DNA of 64,000 bases, from assembly GCF_009830285.1 (NCBI RefSeq), contig NZ_WUQX01000001.1, positions 248,001-312,000 on the forward strand. The letters run 5' to 3'. The first letter of the stretch is position 1; the number at the start of each line of letters is the position of its first letter. Both the position numbers and the translations under genes were made by a program. The notes under the pieces are model-generated. The model did not search any database and had not been told where the DNA came from. It saw only the letters and a program-made list of their open reading frames with translations. Positions 42,103 through 51,830 of this stretch are shown here, piece after piece. The DNA is from Sporofaciens musculi. GTDB taxonomy: Bacteria; Bacillota; Clostridia; Lachnospirales; Lachnospiraceae.

Positions 42103-42996
42103 ATGAAAACATCAAAAAAATTCTTGGCATTTGCCCTTGTGAGTGTTCTAATGCTCTCTGCATTAACGGGGTGCGGTAATAAGAACGGGGGCGATTCCGG
42201 CAAGTTCGACACGTCAAGAGAGATCAATGTACTTACCCGCGAAGATGGTTCGGGGACACGCGGCGCGTTCATAGAGCTGTTTGGAATTGAGCAGAAAAAT
42301 GAAGCGGGAGAAAAAATTGACTATACAGCAGACATCGCCGCCGTTACAAATTCTACGTCTGTTATGATGACAACGGTTGCCGGGGATTTATACTCTATCG
42401 GATATATTTCTCTTGGCTCCATGAATGATACTGTAAAGGCGATTCAGATCGACGGCTGCGAAGCAACGATTGAAAATATCAAAAATGGTACATATAAGAT
42501 CGCGCGTCCCTTTAACATTGCAACAAAAGACGGTTTGAGTGACACGGCGCAGGATTTTATCGACTTTATTATGAGTGCGGACGGTCAAGCGGTGATTGAG
42601 GAAAATGGATATATTTCTGTATCTGATGCGGGAAGTTACAGCGGAGAAATGGATTCGGGCAAAATTATTGTAGCGGGTTCCAGCTCTGTCACCCCGGTTA
42701 TGGAAAAACTCAAAGAAGCCTATCTTGAGAGAAATCCGGGCGTTACGATTGAGATACAGCAAAGCGATTCTTCTACTGGTATGTCTGACACGATAGACGG
42801 AACCTGCGATATAGGTATGGCTTCCCGTGAGCTGAAAGATTCCGAAATGGAAAAAGGACTGACCGCTACCGTAATTGCAATGGACGGTATTACAGTGATT
42901 GTTAATAATGACTGTCCCATAAATAACCTTACAAGTGAACAGGTAAAAGATATTTTTATGGGTAACGTGGTTCATTGGAGTGAAATATCACAGTAG
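42103..42996 (+). CDS. pstS: phosphate ABC transporter substrate-binding lipoprotein PstS
   Basis: 297 residues with a lipobox (ALTGCGNK, Cys 24). Captures phosphate outside the membrane for PstCAB. The halves appear in an unusual order: the segment with TREDGSGTRGAFIELFG and YSIGYISLGS, which is the second half in classical PstS, comes first. The segment with IIVAGSSSVTPVMEKLKEAY, QQSDSSTGMSDTIDGTCDIGMASRELK and VNNDCPINNLTSEQVKDIFMGNVVHWSEI, classically the first half, comes second. This is a circular-permutation-like arrangement, also known to me from related Clostridia. AAAGGAG precedes the ATG. Confidence 0.93.
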   Translation: MKTSKKFLAFALVSVLMLSALTGCGNKNGGDSGKFDTSREINVLTREDGSGTRGAFIELFGIEQKNEAGEKIDYTADIAAVTNSTSVMMTTVAGDLYSIGYISLGSMNDTVKAIQIDGCEATIENIKNGTYKIARPFNIATKDGLSDTAQDFIDFIMSADGQAVIEENGYISVSDAGSYSGEMDSGKIIVAGSSSVTPVMEKLKEAYLERNPGVTIEIQQSDSSTGMSDTIDGTCDIGMASRELKDSEMEKGLTATVIAMDGITVIVNNDCPINNLTSEQVKDIFMGNVVHWSEISQ

Positions 42997-43053
42997 GATT
43001 TTAAGGGGCTGCGGTAAGAAAGCCGCCGCCCCTTTTCAATAAGGAGCATGATT

Positions 43054-43902
43054 ATGAAGAATATAAAAGAAAAAGTGATGAAACTGCTTTTTTTCTTGAC
43101 AGCCCTTGTTTCCATAGCAGCGGTAATTCTAATCTGCATATTCCTGTTTGCAAGCGGTATCCCTGCAATAAAAGAAATAAGCGTTTTCAAATTTTTGCTG
43201 GGTACAAGCTGGAAACCCGCAAATAATCTCTATGGGATTCTCCCTATGATCGTCGGCTCTTTCTATGTAACTGCCGGAGCATTGATTATTGGCGTACCGA
43301 TTGGAATATTGACAGCGGTATTCATGGCAAGATTTGCTCCGAGAAGTATCTATGCGCCTTTGAAAGCTGCTGTTAATCTAATGGCGGGGATTCCGTCGGT
43401 TGTGTACGGTTTTTTTGGATTGGTAGTCTTAGTGCCTTTTATCCGGGAAGCCTTTGGCGGGCGCGGTATGAGTGTACTTACTGCTTCTGTCCTGCTGGGG
43501 CTGATGATTTTACCTACCATTATCAGCGTTTCGGAAACTTCAATCCGGGCTGTCCCGGAAAGTTACTATGAGGGAGGGCTTGCTCTTGGAGCTTCCCATG
43601 AAAGAAGTGTATTTTTTACGGTTCTTCCCGCAGCAAAGAGCGGTATTTTTGCAGGGGTTGTATTAGGGATTGGGCGGGCAGTCGGTGAAACAATGGCGGT
43701 TATGATGGTTGCCGGAAATCAAGCGGTTATCCCGGACAGTATGCTTTCCGGCGTTCGGACACTGACCACAAACATTGTATTGGAAATGGGATATTCTACG
43801 GATTTACACCGTGAAGCGTTAATTGGTACGGCTGTTGTTCTGTTTGTTTTCATTCTCATTATCAATCTGTCCCTCTCCCTGTTCAAAAGGAGGGTGAAAT
43901 AA
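43054..43902 (+). CDS. pstC: phosphate ABC transporter permease PstC
   Basis: 282 residues with six membrane helices, forming the channel with PstA. The conserved loop GIPSVVYGFFGLVVL and the EAA-type region GLALGASHERSVFFTVLPAAKSGIFAGVVLGIGRAVGETMAVMMVAGN are those of PstC. AAGGAG is 7 bases before ATG 43054; ATG 43048 is too close to it. It is followed immediately by pstA. Confidence 0.94.
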   Translation: MKNIKEKVMKLLFFLTALVSIAAVILICIFLFASGIPAIKEISVFKFLLGTSWKPANNLYGILPMIVGSFYVTAGALIIGVPIGILTAVFMARFAPRSIYAPLKAAVNLMAGIPSVVYGFFGLVVLVPFIREAFGGRGMSVLTASVLLGLMILPTIISVSETSIRAVPESYYEGGLALGASHERSVFFTVLPAAKSGIFAGVVLGIGRAVGETMAVMMVAGNQAVIPDSMLSGVRTLTTNIVLEMGYSTDLHREALIGTAVVLFVFILIINLSLSLFKRRVK

Positions 43903-44769
43903 ATGGTTGGGAAATTGAAACGGAAATGGTGCGCATACAGACGAGACCCTAAATCTTTTGTTCTCTTTCTTTCTGTATGCCTTGCAGCAATGATTACAAT
44001 GCTTGCGCTTATTTTTATTAGTGCATATATATTGATAAAAGGGATTCCAAATTTAACGCCGGATTTATTTGACAGCAAATATACAACAGAAAATGTGTCC
44101 CTGCTTCCGGCACTTATCAATACACTGTTCATTATGCTGCTTTCTCTGCTGTTTGCAGTTCCCGTAGGAATTGGTGCAGCAATTTATCTGACAGAGTACG
44201 CAAGACGGGGAAATAAACTGGTTCATATCATAGGTATTACCGCTGAAACATTGTCTGGGATTCCGTCAATCGTTTATGGGCTGTTCGGTTCCCTGTTCTT
44301 TGTAAAATATCTTGGGCTGGGGTTGTCTTTACTGTCCGGGGCTTTGACTTTGAGTATTATGATTTTGCCGCTTATTATGCGGACAACAGAAGAAGCCTTG
44401 CGAAGCGTTCCCGACAGTTACCGTGAGGGCAGCTTTGGGCTTGGAGCCGGAAAGCTACGAACCGTGTTCTCTATTGTCCTGCCCTGCGCTGTTCCGGGTA
44501 TTTTGTCCGGCGTTATTCTTGGAATCGGGCGTATCGTCGGGGAATCGGCAGCACTGATCTTTACTGCCGGAACCGTTGCAGAAATAGCAACAAGTATTTT
44601 TTCGTCGGCAAGAACTTTATCCGTCCATATGTATTCTATTTCGGGCGAGGGGCTGTATATCAAGCAGACCTACGCAACTGCGGTTGTATTATTGGTTGTT
44701 GTCATTCTGATAAATGCACTTTCCGGGTTTGTGGCAAAAAAGATAGGAGGTAAAAATACAGATGGATAA
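43903..44769 (+). CDS. pstA: phosphate ABC transporter permease PstA
   Basis: 288 residues with six membrane helices. [20 protein letters not shown] and [48 protein letters not shown] are the PstA counterparts of the PstC motifs. It starts directly after pstC (no gap) and overlaps pstB by 8 nt, so the subunits are translationally coupled. Confidence 0.94.
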   Translation: MVGKLKRKWCAYRRDPKSFVLFLSVCLAAMITMLALIFISAYILIKGIPNLTPDLFDSKYTTENVSLLPALINTLFIMLLSLLFAVPVGIGAAIYLTEYARRGNKLVHIIGITAETLSGIPSIVYGLFGSLFFVKYLGLGLSLLSGALTLSIMILPLIMRTTEEALRSVPDSYREGSFGLGAGKLRTVFSIVLPCAVPGILSGVILGIGRIVGESAALIFTAGTVAEIATSIFSSARTLSVHMYSISGEGLYIKQTYATAVVLLVVVILINALSGFVAKKIGGKNTDG

Positions 44770-45511
44770 AATCGTGGTTGAGGATTTGGATTTATTCTAC
44801 GGAAACTTTCAAGCCTTGAAAAAAATAAATGTGGCGTTTAAGGAACACGAAATTACCGCGCTGATCGGACCGTCGGGCTGCGGTAAATCAACATTATTAA
44901 AAACATTGAACCGAATGAATGATTTGGTGGAGGGCTGCCACATCAAAGGAACTATCCGTTTAGACGGTGAAGATATTTATGGAAATATGGATATTAACCT
45001 ACTGCGTAAACGTGTAGGAATGGTCTTTCAAAAACCGAATCCATTCCCTATGAGCATTTATGACAATGTTGCCTTTGGAGCAAGGACACATGGAATCCGT
45101 TCTAAAGCTGCGCTGGACGAAATTGTAGAGCGTTCCTTAAAAGGGGCGGCAATTTGGGACGAGGTAAAAGACAGGCTGAAAAAATCTGCGCTTGGTATGT
45201 CGGGCGGTCAACAGCAGCGTCTTTGCATTGCCCGCGCTTTGGCAGTGGAGCCGGAAGTTTTGCTGATGGACGAACCGACCAGCGCACTTGACCCTATTTC
45301 TACGGCAAAGGTAGAGGAACTTGCCGCAGAATTAAAAAAGGACTATACCATTGTCATTGTGACACATAATATGCAGCAAGCACTCCGAATTTCCGACAGG
45401 ACATCGTTTTTCCTGCTTGGAGAAATGGTGGAGTTTGGCGAAACAGAAAAATTATTCTCCATGCCGCAGGACAAGCGGACAGAGGATTATATTACGGGGA
45501 GGTTTGGATAA
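44762..45511 (+). CDS. pstB: phosphate ABC transporter ATPase PstB
   Basis: 249 residues. Walker [11 protein letters not shown]-loop [10 protein letters not shown] (typical of PstB), signature [15 protein letters not shown], Walker [14 protein letters not shown] and the switch His in VTHNMQQ are all present, so the ATPase should be functional. It overlaps pstA by 8 nt and touches phoU (stop and start share one base). Confidence 0.97.
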   Translation: MDKIVVEDLDLFYGNFQALKKINVAFKEHEITALIGPSGCGKSTLLKTLNRMNDLVEGCHIKGTIRLDGEDIYGNMDINLLRKRVGMVFQKPNPFPMSIYDNVAFGARTHGIRSKAALDEIVERSLKGAAIWDEVKDRLKKSALGMSGGQQQRLCIARALAVEPEVLLMDEPTSALDPISTAKVEELAAELKKDYTIVIVTHNMQQALRISDRTSFFLLGEMVEFGETEKLFSMPQDKRTEDYITGRFG

Positions 45512-46152
45512 TGCGCCTAAAATTTGATGAACAGTTAGATTTATTAAATAAAGAGTTGATTACAATGGGGGCTTTTTGTGAAAATGCGATTGCTATGTCC
45601 GCAAAAGCTCTGACAGAGGGGAATCCCGCGCTTGCAAAGGCTGTTCCCGATCTCTCTGTCCAGATAGACCACAAGGAGCGCGAAATTGAAACTATGTGTC
45701 TAAAACTGCTCTTACAGCAGCAGCCAGTGGCAAAAGATTTGAGGGTTGTATCGTCCGCGCTGAAAATGGTGACAGATATGGCAAGAATCGGAGATCAATC
45801 CGCAGACATAGCGGAAATTATCACATTAGCCAATATCCACGCCACCGACGACACACAGGTTATCCATGATATGTCGGTTGCTGTCATTAAGATGGTAACA
45901 GACAGCATTGACGCTTTTGTGAAAAAGGATATGCAGATGGCGAAAGCCGTGATAGATTATGATGATGTGGTAGATTCCTTTTTTGATAAGGTGAAGAAAA
46001 TGTTGATTGAGCTTTTCAGTAAACCCGAAACAGACGGTGAATATGCCATAGACCTGTTAATGATAGCAAAATATTTTGAGCGTATCGGAGATCATGCGGT
46101 CAATATTGCAAAATGGGTTCTGTTCTCAATCACAGGGAATAAAGAGGGGTGA
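45511..46152 (+). CDS. phoU: phosphate signalling protein PhoU
   Basis: 213 residues, two repeated three-helix bundles. Metal-binding motifs of the E/DxxxD type appear as MVTDMARIGDQSADIAEI and, in the second half, LLMIAKYFERIGDHAVNIAKW. PhoU links PstB activity to the sensor kinase and dampens Pho signalling. It is fused in transcription to pstB and is followed 83 bp later by the response-regulator gene. Confidence 0.95.
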   Translation: MRLKFDEQLDLLNKELITMGAFCENAIAMSAKALTEGNPALAKAVPDLSVQIDHKEREIETMCLKLLLQQQPVAKDLRVVSSALKMVTDMARIGDQSADIAEIITLANIHATDDTQVIHDMSVAVIKMVTDSIDAFVKKDMQMAKAVIDYDDVVDSFFDKVKKMLIELFSKPETDGEYAIDLLMIAKYFERIGDHAVNIAKWVLFSITGNKEG

Positions 46153-46235
46153 GCATACCGCCGTTGATGAAATACAGGTAATATGGTATGATTGAGTTCG
46201 GAATATTGCCACAGGAAAGAAAGGAGCGGATTTAT

Positions 46236-46910
46236 ATGATTTATTGTGTTGAGGACGACAGCTCTATCCGTGATCTGATGATATACACATTAAATTCTGC
46301 CGGATTTGAAGCAAAAGGTTTTGACTGCGCGGACAGCTTTTTTGACGCTTTGCAGACAGAAAAGCCCCAGCTTATTATGCTTGATATAATGCTTCCCGGC
46401 GAAGATGGCATTTCCATATTGAAAAAGCTGCGTATGCAGGGGACGACAGAGGATATTCCTGTTATTATGGCGACAGCCAAAGGAACCGAATATGACAAAG
46501 TAACCGGGCTTGACTTGGGGGCTGATGATTACCTTGCAAAGCCGTTTGGCATGATGGAAATGATTTCCCGTGTGAAAGCGGTATTGCGCCGTACAAGCCC
46601 GAAAGAAGAAACAAAAAAGCTAAAAATCGGAAATTTAGAATTGAATTTGGAAACATATATTGTACTTGTAAACAACGAACGGGTTCAGTTGACACTGAAA
46701 GAACATAAGCTGCTCCATATTTTTATGGAAAACCCCGGACGGGTGTTTACACGCGATCAGCTTCTTGAAATGATATGGGGCATTGACTACATAGGGGAAA
46801 CCCGAACCGTAGATGTTCACATTGGAACACTCCGAACAAAATTAGGCGAATGTGGGAGCTATATTGAAACGGTACGGGGAGTTGGGTATCGAATGGAGGG
46901 GGAAGTATGA
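46236..46910 (+). CDS. phoP: OmpR/PhoB-type response regulator (PhoP-like)
   Basis: 224 residues. The receiver domain has the acidic pair VEDDSS, the phosphorylation Asp in IMLDIMLPGEDG, and the Lys in LAKPFG. The C-terminal winged helix (LTLKEHKLLHIFMENPGRVFTRDQLLEMIWGIDYIGETRTVDVHIGTLRTKLG) is of the OmpR/PhoB class. ATG 46236 has AAAGGAG upstream; the frame starts earlier at 46188 without one. Overlaps the kinase gene by 4 nt. Its place behind pstSCAB-phoU indicates phosphate control; the Pho-box-like repeat at 42001 is a likely target. Confidence 0.93.
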   Translation: MIYCVEDDSSIRDLMIYTLNSAGFEAKGFDCADSFFDALQTEKPQLIMLDIMLPGEDGISILKKLRMQGTTEDIPVIMATAKGTEYDKVTGLDLGADDYLAKPFGMMEMISRVKAVLRRTSPKEETKKLKIGNLELNLETYIVLVNNERVQLTLKEHKLLHIFMENPGRVFTRDQLLEMIWGIDYIGETRTVDVHIGTLRTKLGECGSYIETVRGVGYRMEGEV

Positions 46911-48562
46911 CGAAACGAATTTTTCGTTCAATCTGCCTTGTCGCATTGACTGTTTTTCTCGCGTCTGTTGTCCTGTTCATGGGTGTTCTGTATGAATACT
47001 TTTCAAATGTTGAACAGGCACAGCTAAAAATGCAGACAACCCTTGCCGCACAGGGCGTTACAAATGAGGGTATTGATTATTTCCATGATTTGAAAGTGAA
47101 AAATTACCGTATATCATGGATTGATACAGAGGGAAATGTCATTTTTGATAGTGCGTCTGATACTGCGGAAATGGAAAATCATTTAGAGCGGGAAGAAGTG
47201 CGGGAAGCCCTTTCTTCGGGCTATGGTGAAAGCAGACGGTATTCTGCTACTTTGATGGAGCGTTCGTTTTATTCCGCGCAGAAACTTGATGATGGCACTA
47301 TATTACGGCTTTCTATATCTCAAAATTCTATTTTGACTCTCCTTTTAGGCATGACACAGCCGATTTGCATTATCTTTGTGATTGCGCTGATTCTTTCCAT
47401 TGTTTTAGCTATTCAAGTTTCAAAAAAAATAGTAAAGCCATTAAATGAAATTGATCTTGATAATCCGTTGTCAAATGAGGGCTATGATGAGCTTTCCCCT
47501 TTTTTACGGCGTATTGACAGCCAGCAAAAACAGTTACGGGGACAGAAAGCCGAACTTCTCCAAAAAGAGAATGAATTAAATACGATTATCGGCAGCATGA
47601 ATGAGGGCATGATTCTCTTAAATCAAAAAGGAAAAATTATCAGTATAAACCCTGCGGCAAGAAAACTGTTAGACGCTGACACAGACTGTATCGGTTCTGA
47701 TATGCTGTCCTTGTGCCGTAATCTTGAATTGCAGGAAATCCTTACAAAAGCCTTGCAAGGGGAACGGGGCGAGAACATTATCCGGCTGTATGGAGAAAGC
47801 TATCAAATTGACGCTGATCCGATCACTTCTGAAAACATTGTGAAAGGAGCCGCACTTTTCTTTTTCAATGTGACGGAAAAAGAAAAAGCAGAACAGATAC
47901 GCCGAGAATTTACCGCTAATGTGTCCCATGAATTAAAAACCCCGCTTCACTCCATTTCCGGGTATGCGGAGCTTTTGAAAAACGATATGGTAAAGGAGAA
48001 CGATAAAATACCTTTTGCCGGAAAGATTTATGATGAAGCCGGACGTATGATACGGCTTGTAGAGGACATTATCAGTCTTTCGCACCTTGACGAAGATGCG
48101 GACGATATGCAGAGGGAAAATATCGACTTATACACATTGGCAGAAAAGGCGGTACAGAGCTTAGAGCCACAGGCAGATACTGTATGTGTTGCATTGGAGC
48201 TTTCCGGCGTTCCGGCTCCCCTTAACGGTATACCCCAGCTTTTATACAGTGTGATTTATAATCTTTGTGACAATGCGATTAAGTATAATCACGAAAACGG
48301 AAAAGTAATGGTGAACATACAGAATGAAAACGGCATGGTAGTTTTATCAGTGGAGGACACAGGGATAGGAATTGCACCCGAACATCAAGAGCGGATTTTT
48401 GAGCGTTTCTATCGTGTTGATAAGAGCCATTCTAAGGCAGTAGGGGGAACCGGGCTTGGGCTTTCTATTGTGAAACACGCCGCTAAAATCCATAATGCCA
48501 AAGTTGATGTAAAAAGTCATGTCGGAAAAGGCACGACGGTTATTGTAACATTTCCCAAGTAA
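46907..48562 (+). CDS. phoR: sensor histidine kinase (PhoR-like)
   Basis: 551 residues. Membrane helix at about 5-28, extracellular region to about 145, second helix at 146-168, then a linker and PAS-like domain (LNTIIGSMNEGMILLNQKGKIISINPAARKLL). The kinase core has the H box FTANVSHELKTPLHSISGYAELL, N box LCDNAIKYNHENG, and G boxes DTGIGIAPEHQERIFERFYRVDKSHS and GGTGLGLSIVKH. All catalytic elements are intact. It pairs with the overlapping response regulator and is the last gene of the cluster. Confidence 0.94.
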   Translation: MTKRIFRSICLVALTVFLASVVLFMGVLYEYFSNVEQAQLKMQTTLAAQGVTNEGIDYFHDLKVKNYRISWIDTEGNVIFDSASDTAEMENHLEREEVREALSSGYGESRRYSATLMERSFYSAQKLDDGTILRLSISQNSILTLLLGMTQPICIIFVIALILSIVLAIQVSKKIVKPLNEIDLDNPLSNEGYDELSPFLRRIDSQQKQLRGQKAELLQKENELNTIIGSMNEGMILLNQKGKIISINPAARKLLDADTDCIGSDMLSLCRNLELQEILTKALQGERGENIIRLYGESYQIDADPITSENIVKGAALFFFNVTEKEKAEQIRREFTANVSHELKTPLHSISGYAELLKNDMVKENDKIPFAGKIYDEAGRMIRLVEDIISLSHLDEDADDMQRENIDLYTLAEKAVQSLEPQADTVCVALELSGVPAPLNGIPQLLYSVIYNLCDNAIKYNHENGKVMVNIQNENGMVVLSVEDTGIGIAPEHQERIFERFYRVDKSHSKAVGGTGLGLSIVKHAAKIHNAKVDVKSHVGKGTTVIVTFPK

Positions 48563-48609
48563 AAATATGAACGGTTTTATTACCTCTTGTCATAAGTGTT
48601 AATTTAGAA

Positions 48610-48661
48610 AAAGCTGAACCGATAACATATATAATTAGCAGTTATCGGTTCAGTTAATTTG
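48610..48661 (+). terminator. terminator at the end of the pst-pho cluster
   Basis: CTGAACCGATAAC and GTTATCGGTTCAG form a perfect 13-bp stem with a 14-base loop, followed by TTAATTTGTTT. Confidence 0.8.
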
Positions 48662-48720
48662 TTTCAATTTGTTCATTAAAAAGCTACACTATGCAAATAT
48701 TGATATAGTAATTATAAAAA

Positions 48721-48954
48721 TTACCACAATTCCAATGAATCTTCCGCATCCACCCACATCTGCATATTTCCATCAAGATAGAGCCTTGCGTATTCAAGCG
48801 GCTCGTCTATTGCCAGAGCATTTAAGGCACATTCAGAGCAGGGAGTAGTTTTCAACCCTTCTTCCGCTTTATTGCAGTCTATCCGTAAAAAGTTGCCTAC
48901 ATAAGTGTATACGTCAATGCTGTTATGGTGGATATTGTATGTTGCGTAAATCAT
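48721..48954 (-). CDS. small hypothetical protein of mobile-element type (DUF6061-like)
   Basis: 77 residues from ATG 48954: MIYATYNIHHNSIDVYTYVGNFLRIDCNKAEEGLKTTPCSECALNALAIDEPLEYARLYLDGNMQMWVDAEDSLELW. The pattern of a strand-rich start, 'RIDC', then 'EPLEYARLYLDG' resembles short proteins I associate with Tn916-type elements (DUF6061). Function unknown. The upstream start at 49002 is possible. It sits alone between the pst terminator and a small membrane-anchored protein gene. Confidence 0.6.
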   Translation of the reverse strand: MIYATYNIHHNSIDVYTYVGNFLRIDCNKAEEGLKTTPCSECALNALAIDEPLEYARLYLDGNMQMWVDAEDSLELW

Positions 48955-49254
48955 ATTTATTTTATCTGTCCTCTTTTCAATGATTTTTTGAAAGCATTTC
49001 AATCAGTTTACCAATTCCCGTATATTATGTGTTATAATATTTTATGTGATTTTGTTTCCCTCATTTTTTCCCTTATCAGGGTTCGTAATGCCCTGTGGGA
49101 ATATATAACACAAGGGAAACCTTAAGGGAAAGTTCACCTGCAATAAACTTAGTGTTTTCAAGGGTTAGCGGATATTTTAATAATAAAATATAACAGCTAA
49201 TATTCCCCTTAAAAATCATCGAATCACAATCGGAATTTGAAAGGGAACATTGGG

Positions 49255-49629
49255 ATGAAAAAGACAATTTTTATAATCGTTATAATCATTGTAGTAGTCA
49301 GCGCAATAAGTATCCATCTAATAACCAGCCCCAAAGTATTAGGCAATATGAGCAAAAGTTATTCAGAGCAAATAACTACAACTTCTGATATTTCGTTTTC
49401 GGGGAAATCAGGCGATAGAATAAAGTTTTCATTCAAGTCTGATATTATAAGCGGGAATTTAGATATGGTCTTATATGATTCAGTTGGAAATGAAGTATAT
49501 ACATTAGACAGCGCAAAAGCGTTAGAAACTTTTTTCACTTTGGAGCGTTCAGATACATTTACTTTAGTTACCAAATGTAGTAATTTTATTGGAGATTATA
49601 AGATTGTTGTTTATAATATGTCAGATTAA
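49255..49629 (+). CDS. hypothetical membrane-anchored protein
   Basis: 124 residues. One N-terminal membrane segment (KKTIFIIVIIIVVVSAISIHLI) leads to an extracellular beta-rich domain (about 45-124) with FSGKSGDRIKFSFKSDIISGNLDMVLYDSVGNEVYTL, which resembles a small jelly-roll or pre-peptidase-like domain. Function unrecognised. ATG 49255 has GGGAAC upstream. It is followed by a broken membrane-protein gene. Confidence 0.7.
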   Translation: MKKTIFIIVIIIVVVSAISIHLITSPKVLGNMSKSYSEQITTTSDISFSGKSGDRIKFSFKSDIISGNLDMVLYDSVGNEVYTLDSAKALETFFTLERSDTFTLVTKCSNFIGDYKIVVYNMSD

Positions 49630-49710
49630 AACGTTTTGTCTGACACAGAAATTCCTGTTTGTCGGGAAGTCAAGAATAAAAAGAAATCGGAATTTCATAA
49701 GGAGAGGATA

Positions 49711-49920
49711 ATGGTTAAAGAAGTAAAATGGACAAAATATTTATGGCTGAGTTTACTTTCATTTGGAGCATTTATGCTTGAATTGCTGTCAATATTTGCA
49801 ATTGAAGTTATAATTCTGCATGTAGACATACAGAATTATACAATGTAGCAAAGAAGTATTCATTGTATCATAATGGTTTTTATGTGGGCGTTTTTAGTAC
49901 CATATAAGTGTAAGAGATAA
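49711..49920 (+). pseudogene. small two-helix membrane protein with an in-frame stop
   Basis: From ATG 49711 (AAGGAGAGG upstream) the frame reads MVKEVKWTKYLWLSLLSFGAFMLEL to a TAG at 49846-49848. It then continues in frame with QRSIHCIIMVFMWAFLVPY, which looks like the second membrane helix, to TAA 49918-49920. With one codon repaired the 69-residue product resembles small membrane proteins of clostridial mobile regions; no function is known. Its end overlaps a terminator. Confidence 0.55.
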
Positions 49921-49960
49921 AGCATATCATGAGTGCTTTACCTTCTGCACTTATTTTTTT
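49906..49960 (+). terminator. terminator upstream of the IS110-type element
   Basis: Nested stems AAGTG/CACTT and AAAGCA/TGCTTT with a T tract (ATTTTTTT). The gap from 49961 to 50154 shows no further gene; it is the left flank of the IS110-type element. Confidence 0.65.
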
Positions 49961-50154
49961 ATGATAAGGGAGTAATTGGTCTGACGTGGCTTTTTTTGGA
50001 TTAACCACATCCGTCAATAAAACCGTCAACCACCCCTTATTATAAGCAGTCGTTTAAGCAGGTTGAAACCCGTAAGGCGCTTTCGTGTAACGAACTAAAA
50101 TGAGTGGTAATAAGTGTGGATGGGACAATTACAAATTTATTTTGGAGTTTACAG

Positions 50155-51357
50155 ATGATAAGTGTAGGAATTGATGTGTCAAAAGAAAAAAGTACCATAT
50201 GTATCTTGAAGCCATATGGTGAGATTATGAGCAGGCCTTTTGAAGTCTGTCATACAGAGAAAGAACTATCCGAATTGACTTCTATGCTGCTACGTTTGAA
50301 TGATGATGTCCGTGTAGTTATGGAAGCCACCGGGATCTACCATCTGCCTGTATTATGCTATCTGAAAGAAAAAGGGCTATTTGCGGCAGTGGTCAATCCA
50401 TTTGAAATGAAGGAATACCGTTGCCAGGGACTGAGGCGTGTGAAAACAGATAAGCAGGATGCGGTTACGATCGCTAACTATGGGATTGACCATTGGTATC
50501 GGCTGAGAGAATATGAAGCGGAAGAAAGCAGCTACGCAGAGCTGAAGCTTTTAGGACGGCAGTACCGCCATTATATGCGGATGCGTGTGGAAAGCATGTT
50601 GGAACTGACCCATCTTCTGGACTATACGATGCCTGGGATCAAAACGCTGCTGAAAGGCTGGAATGAAACAAATGGAAAAGAGAAGCTGGGGGATTTTGTG
50701 GAAGAATACTGGCATTATGATAATATCACGAAGAAATCGGAGGAACAGTTTATAGGGGGCTATCTAAAATGGGCAAAAGAGAAGGAATACCACCAGAGCC
50801 AGGAGAAAGCTGTCAAGATTTATGCGCTGGCAAAAGAGGGCATCCCTACAGTATCCTCCGATACCCCATCGACCAAAATGCTGGTACAGGAGGCAGTGCG
50901 GGTGTTACGAGAAGTCGATAACACTCTAATGACGATTCTAACACAGATGCAGACATTAGCCAAGAGTCTACCGGAATATCCGGTTGTCAGGGCAATGGGA
51001 GGAGTTGGAAATGTCCTTGCGCCTAAATTAATCGCAGAGATTGGGGATGTAAGGAGGTTCCATAGTGGAAAAGCCCTGATAGCCCATGCAGGAATCGACA
51101 CGCCGCCCTATCAATCAGGGCAGTTCATTGGAACAGAGAGAAAAATATCCAAGAGAGGATCTTCCAGTCTGCGTAAGATCGGATTTGAAGTGATGAGATG
51201 TCTGAAAACCCATAAAGAACCAGAAGATGCGGCAGTATATAGATTTATTTTGAAGAAAGAAAAAGAAGGAAAGTCAAAACGTGTAGCAAAAATAGCGGGA
51301 TTAAATAAATTCCTAAGGATTTATTATGCACGTGTGATGGAAGTATACCAGAAGTAA
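50155..51357 (+). CDS. IS110-family transposase
   Basis: 400 residues. The N-terminal DEDD-type nuclease domain starts VGIDVSKEKSTICIL (first Asp), with VVMEATGIYHLP (Glu) and KTDKQDAVTIANYG (Asp pair). The C-terminal Tnp20 domain has AMGGVGNVLAPKLIAEIGDVRRFHSGKALIAHAGIDTPPYQSG with the conserved Ser region. The gene is intact. ATG 50155 follows GGAG; a frame start at 50104 is less likely. Elements of this family lack terminal inverted repeats and use a structured non-coding end RNA, so I cannot set the ends; a GACCGG/CCGGTC hairpin lies 25 bp after the stop. Confidence 0.93.
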   Translation: MISVGIDVSKEKSTICILKPYGEIMSRPFEVCHTEKELSELTSMLLRLNDDVRVVMEATGIYHLPVLCYLKEKGLFAAVVNPFEMKEYRCQGLRRVKTDKQDAVTIANYGIDHWYRLREYEAEESSYAELKLLGRQYRHYMRMRVESMLELTHLLDYTMPGIKTLLKGWNETNGKEKLGDFVEEYWHYDNITKKSEEQFIGGYLKWAKEKEYHQSQEKAVKIYALAKEGIPTVSSDTPSTKMLVQEAVRVLREVDNTLMTILTQMQTLAKSLPEYPVVRAMGGVGNVLAPKLIAEIGDVRRFHSGKALIAHAGIDTPPYQSGQFIGTERKISKRGSSSLRKIGFEVMRCLKTHKEPEDAAVYRFILKKEKEGKSKRVAKIAGLNKFLRIYYARVMEVYQK

Positions 51358-51607
51358 AAAGAACTAAAACAGAGGGTAAGGCAGACCGGATTTTCCACCG
51401 GTCTAATTGTCGTGGGAAAAATTTCATCCAAAAATTTATGAAAAAATCTGCTAAAAAGTCTTGACTTTTCTTAGCAGGTTTCATTGGCGTTCTCCTGCTT
51501 TTTTCAAGGAAGCATTATCATTTTCCGGAAAGGGGAAGCAAAAGGGATAAGATTTCCTCGAAAAGTTGGATCGTAACGCTTGCTTGTTTCATTGGCTGAA
51601 AAATTAT

Positions 51608-51830
51608 GACTTTCATTGATTGGCATACATTAAAGATTGTCGGAGAAGCACAGGGTAAAACTGTATTCCAATTTTGCGCGCAATATTGATACTATATATT
51701 TGAAGTGCTGCTTGTTATTCTAATCATAATATACGGGCAAAAAGCGATTGAAACTCTGTTGAAAAAAGAAAGCCCAATTTCTTTTGGCGGTATTATATTG
51801 GCTATGACATGGGGAGCGATTCAAGCGTTT
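51608..51830 (+). pseudogene. remnant of a CPBP (CAAX-type) intramembrane protease gene
   Basis: A frame with one internal TGA (51689-51691) encodes MTFIDWHTLKIVGEAQGKTVFQF, then IFEVLLVILIIIYGQKAIETLLKKESPISFGGIILAMTWGAIQAFL. The last part resembles the (F/Y)GGxxLAxTWGxxH motif of CPBP family proteases, with Gln in place of the His. The gene is cut at about 51820 by the end of the IS3-family copy. The gap 51358-51607 holds only hairpins, one of them CTGCTAA facing TTAGCAG. Confidence 0.5.

Noticed and set aside
42388..42975. A 195-codon minus-strand frame opposite pstS
   Set aside because: pstS is certain; the antisense frame has no domain.
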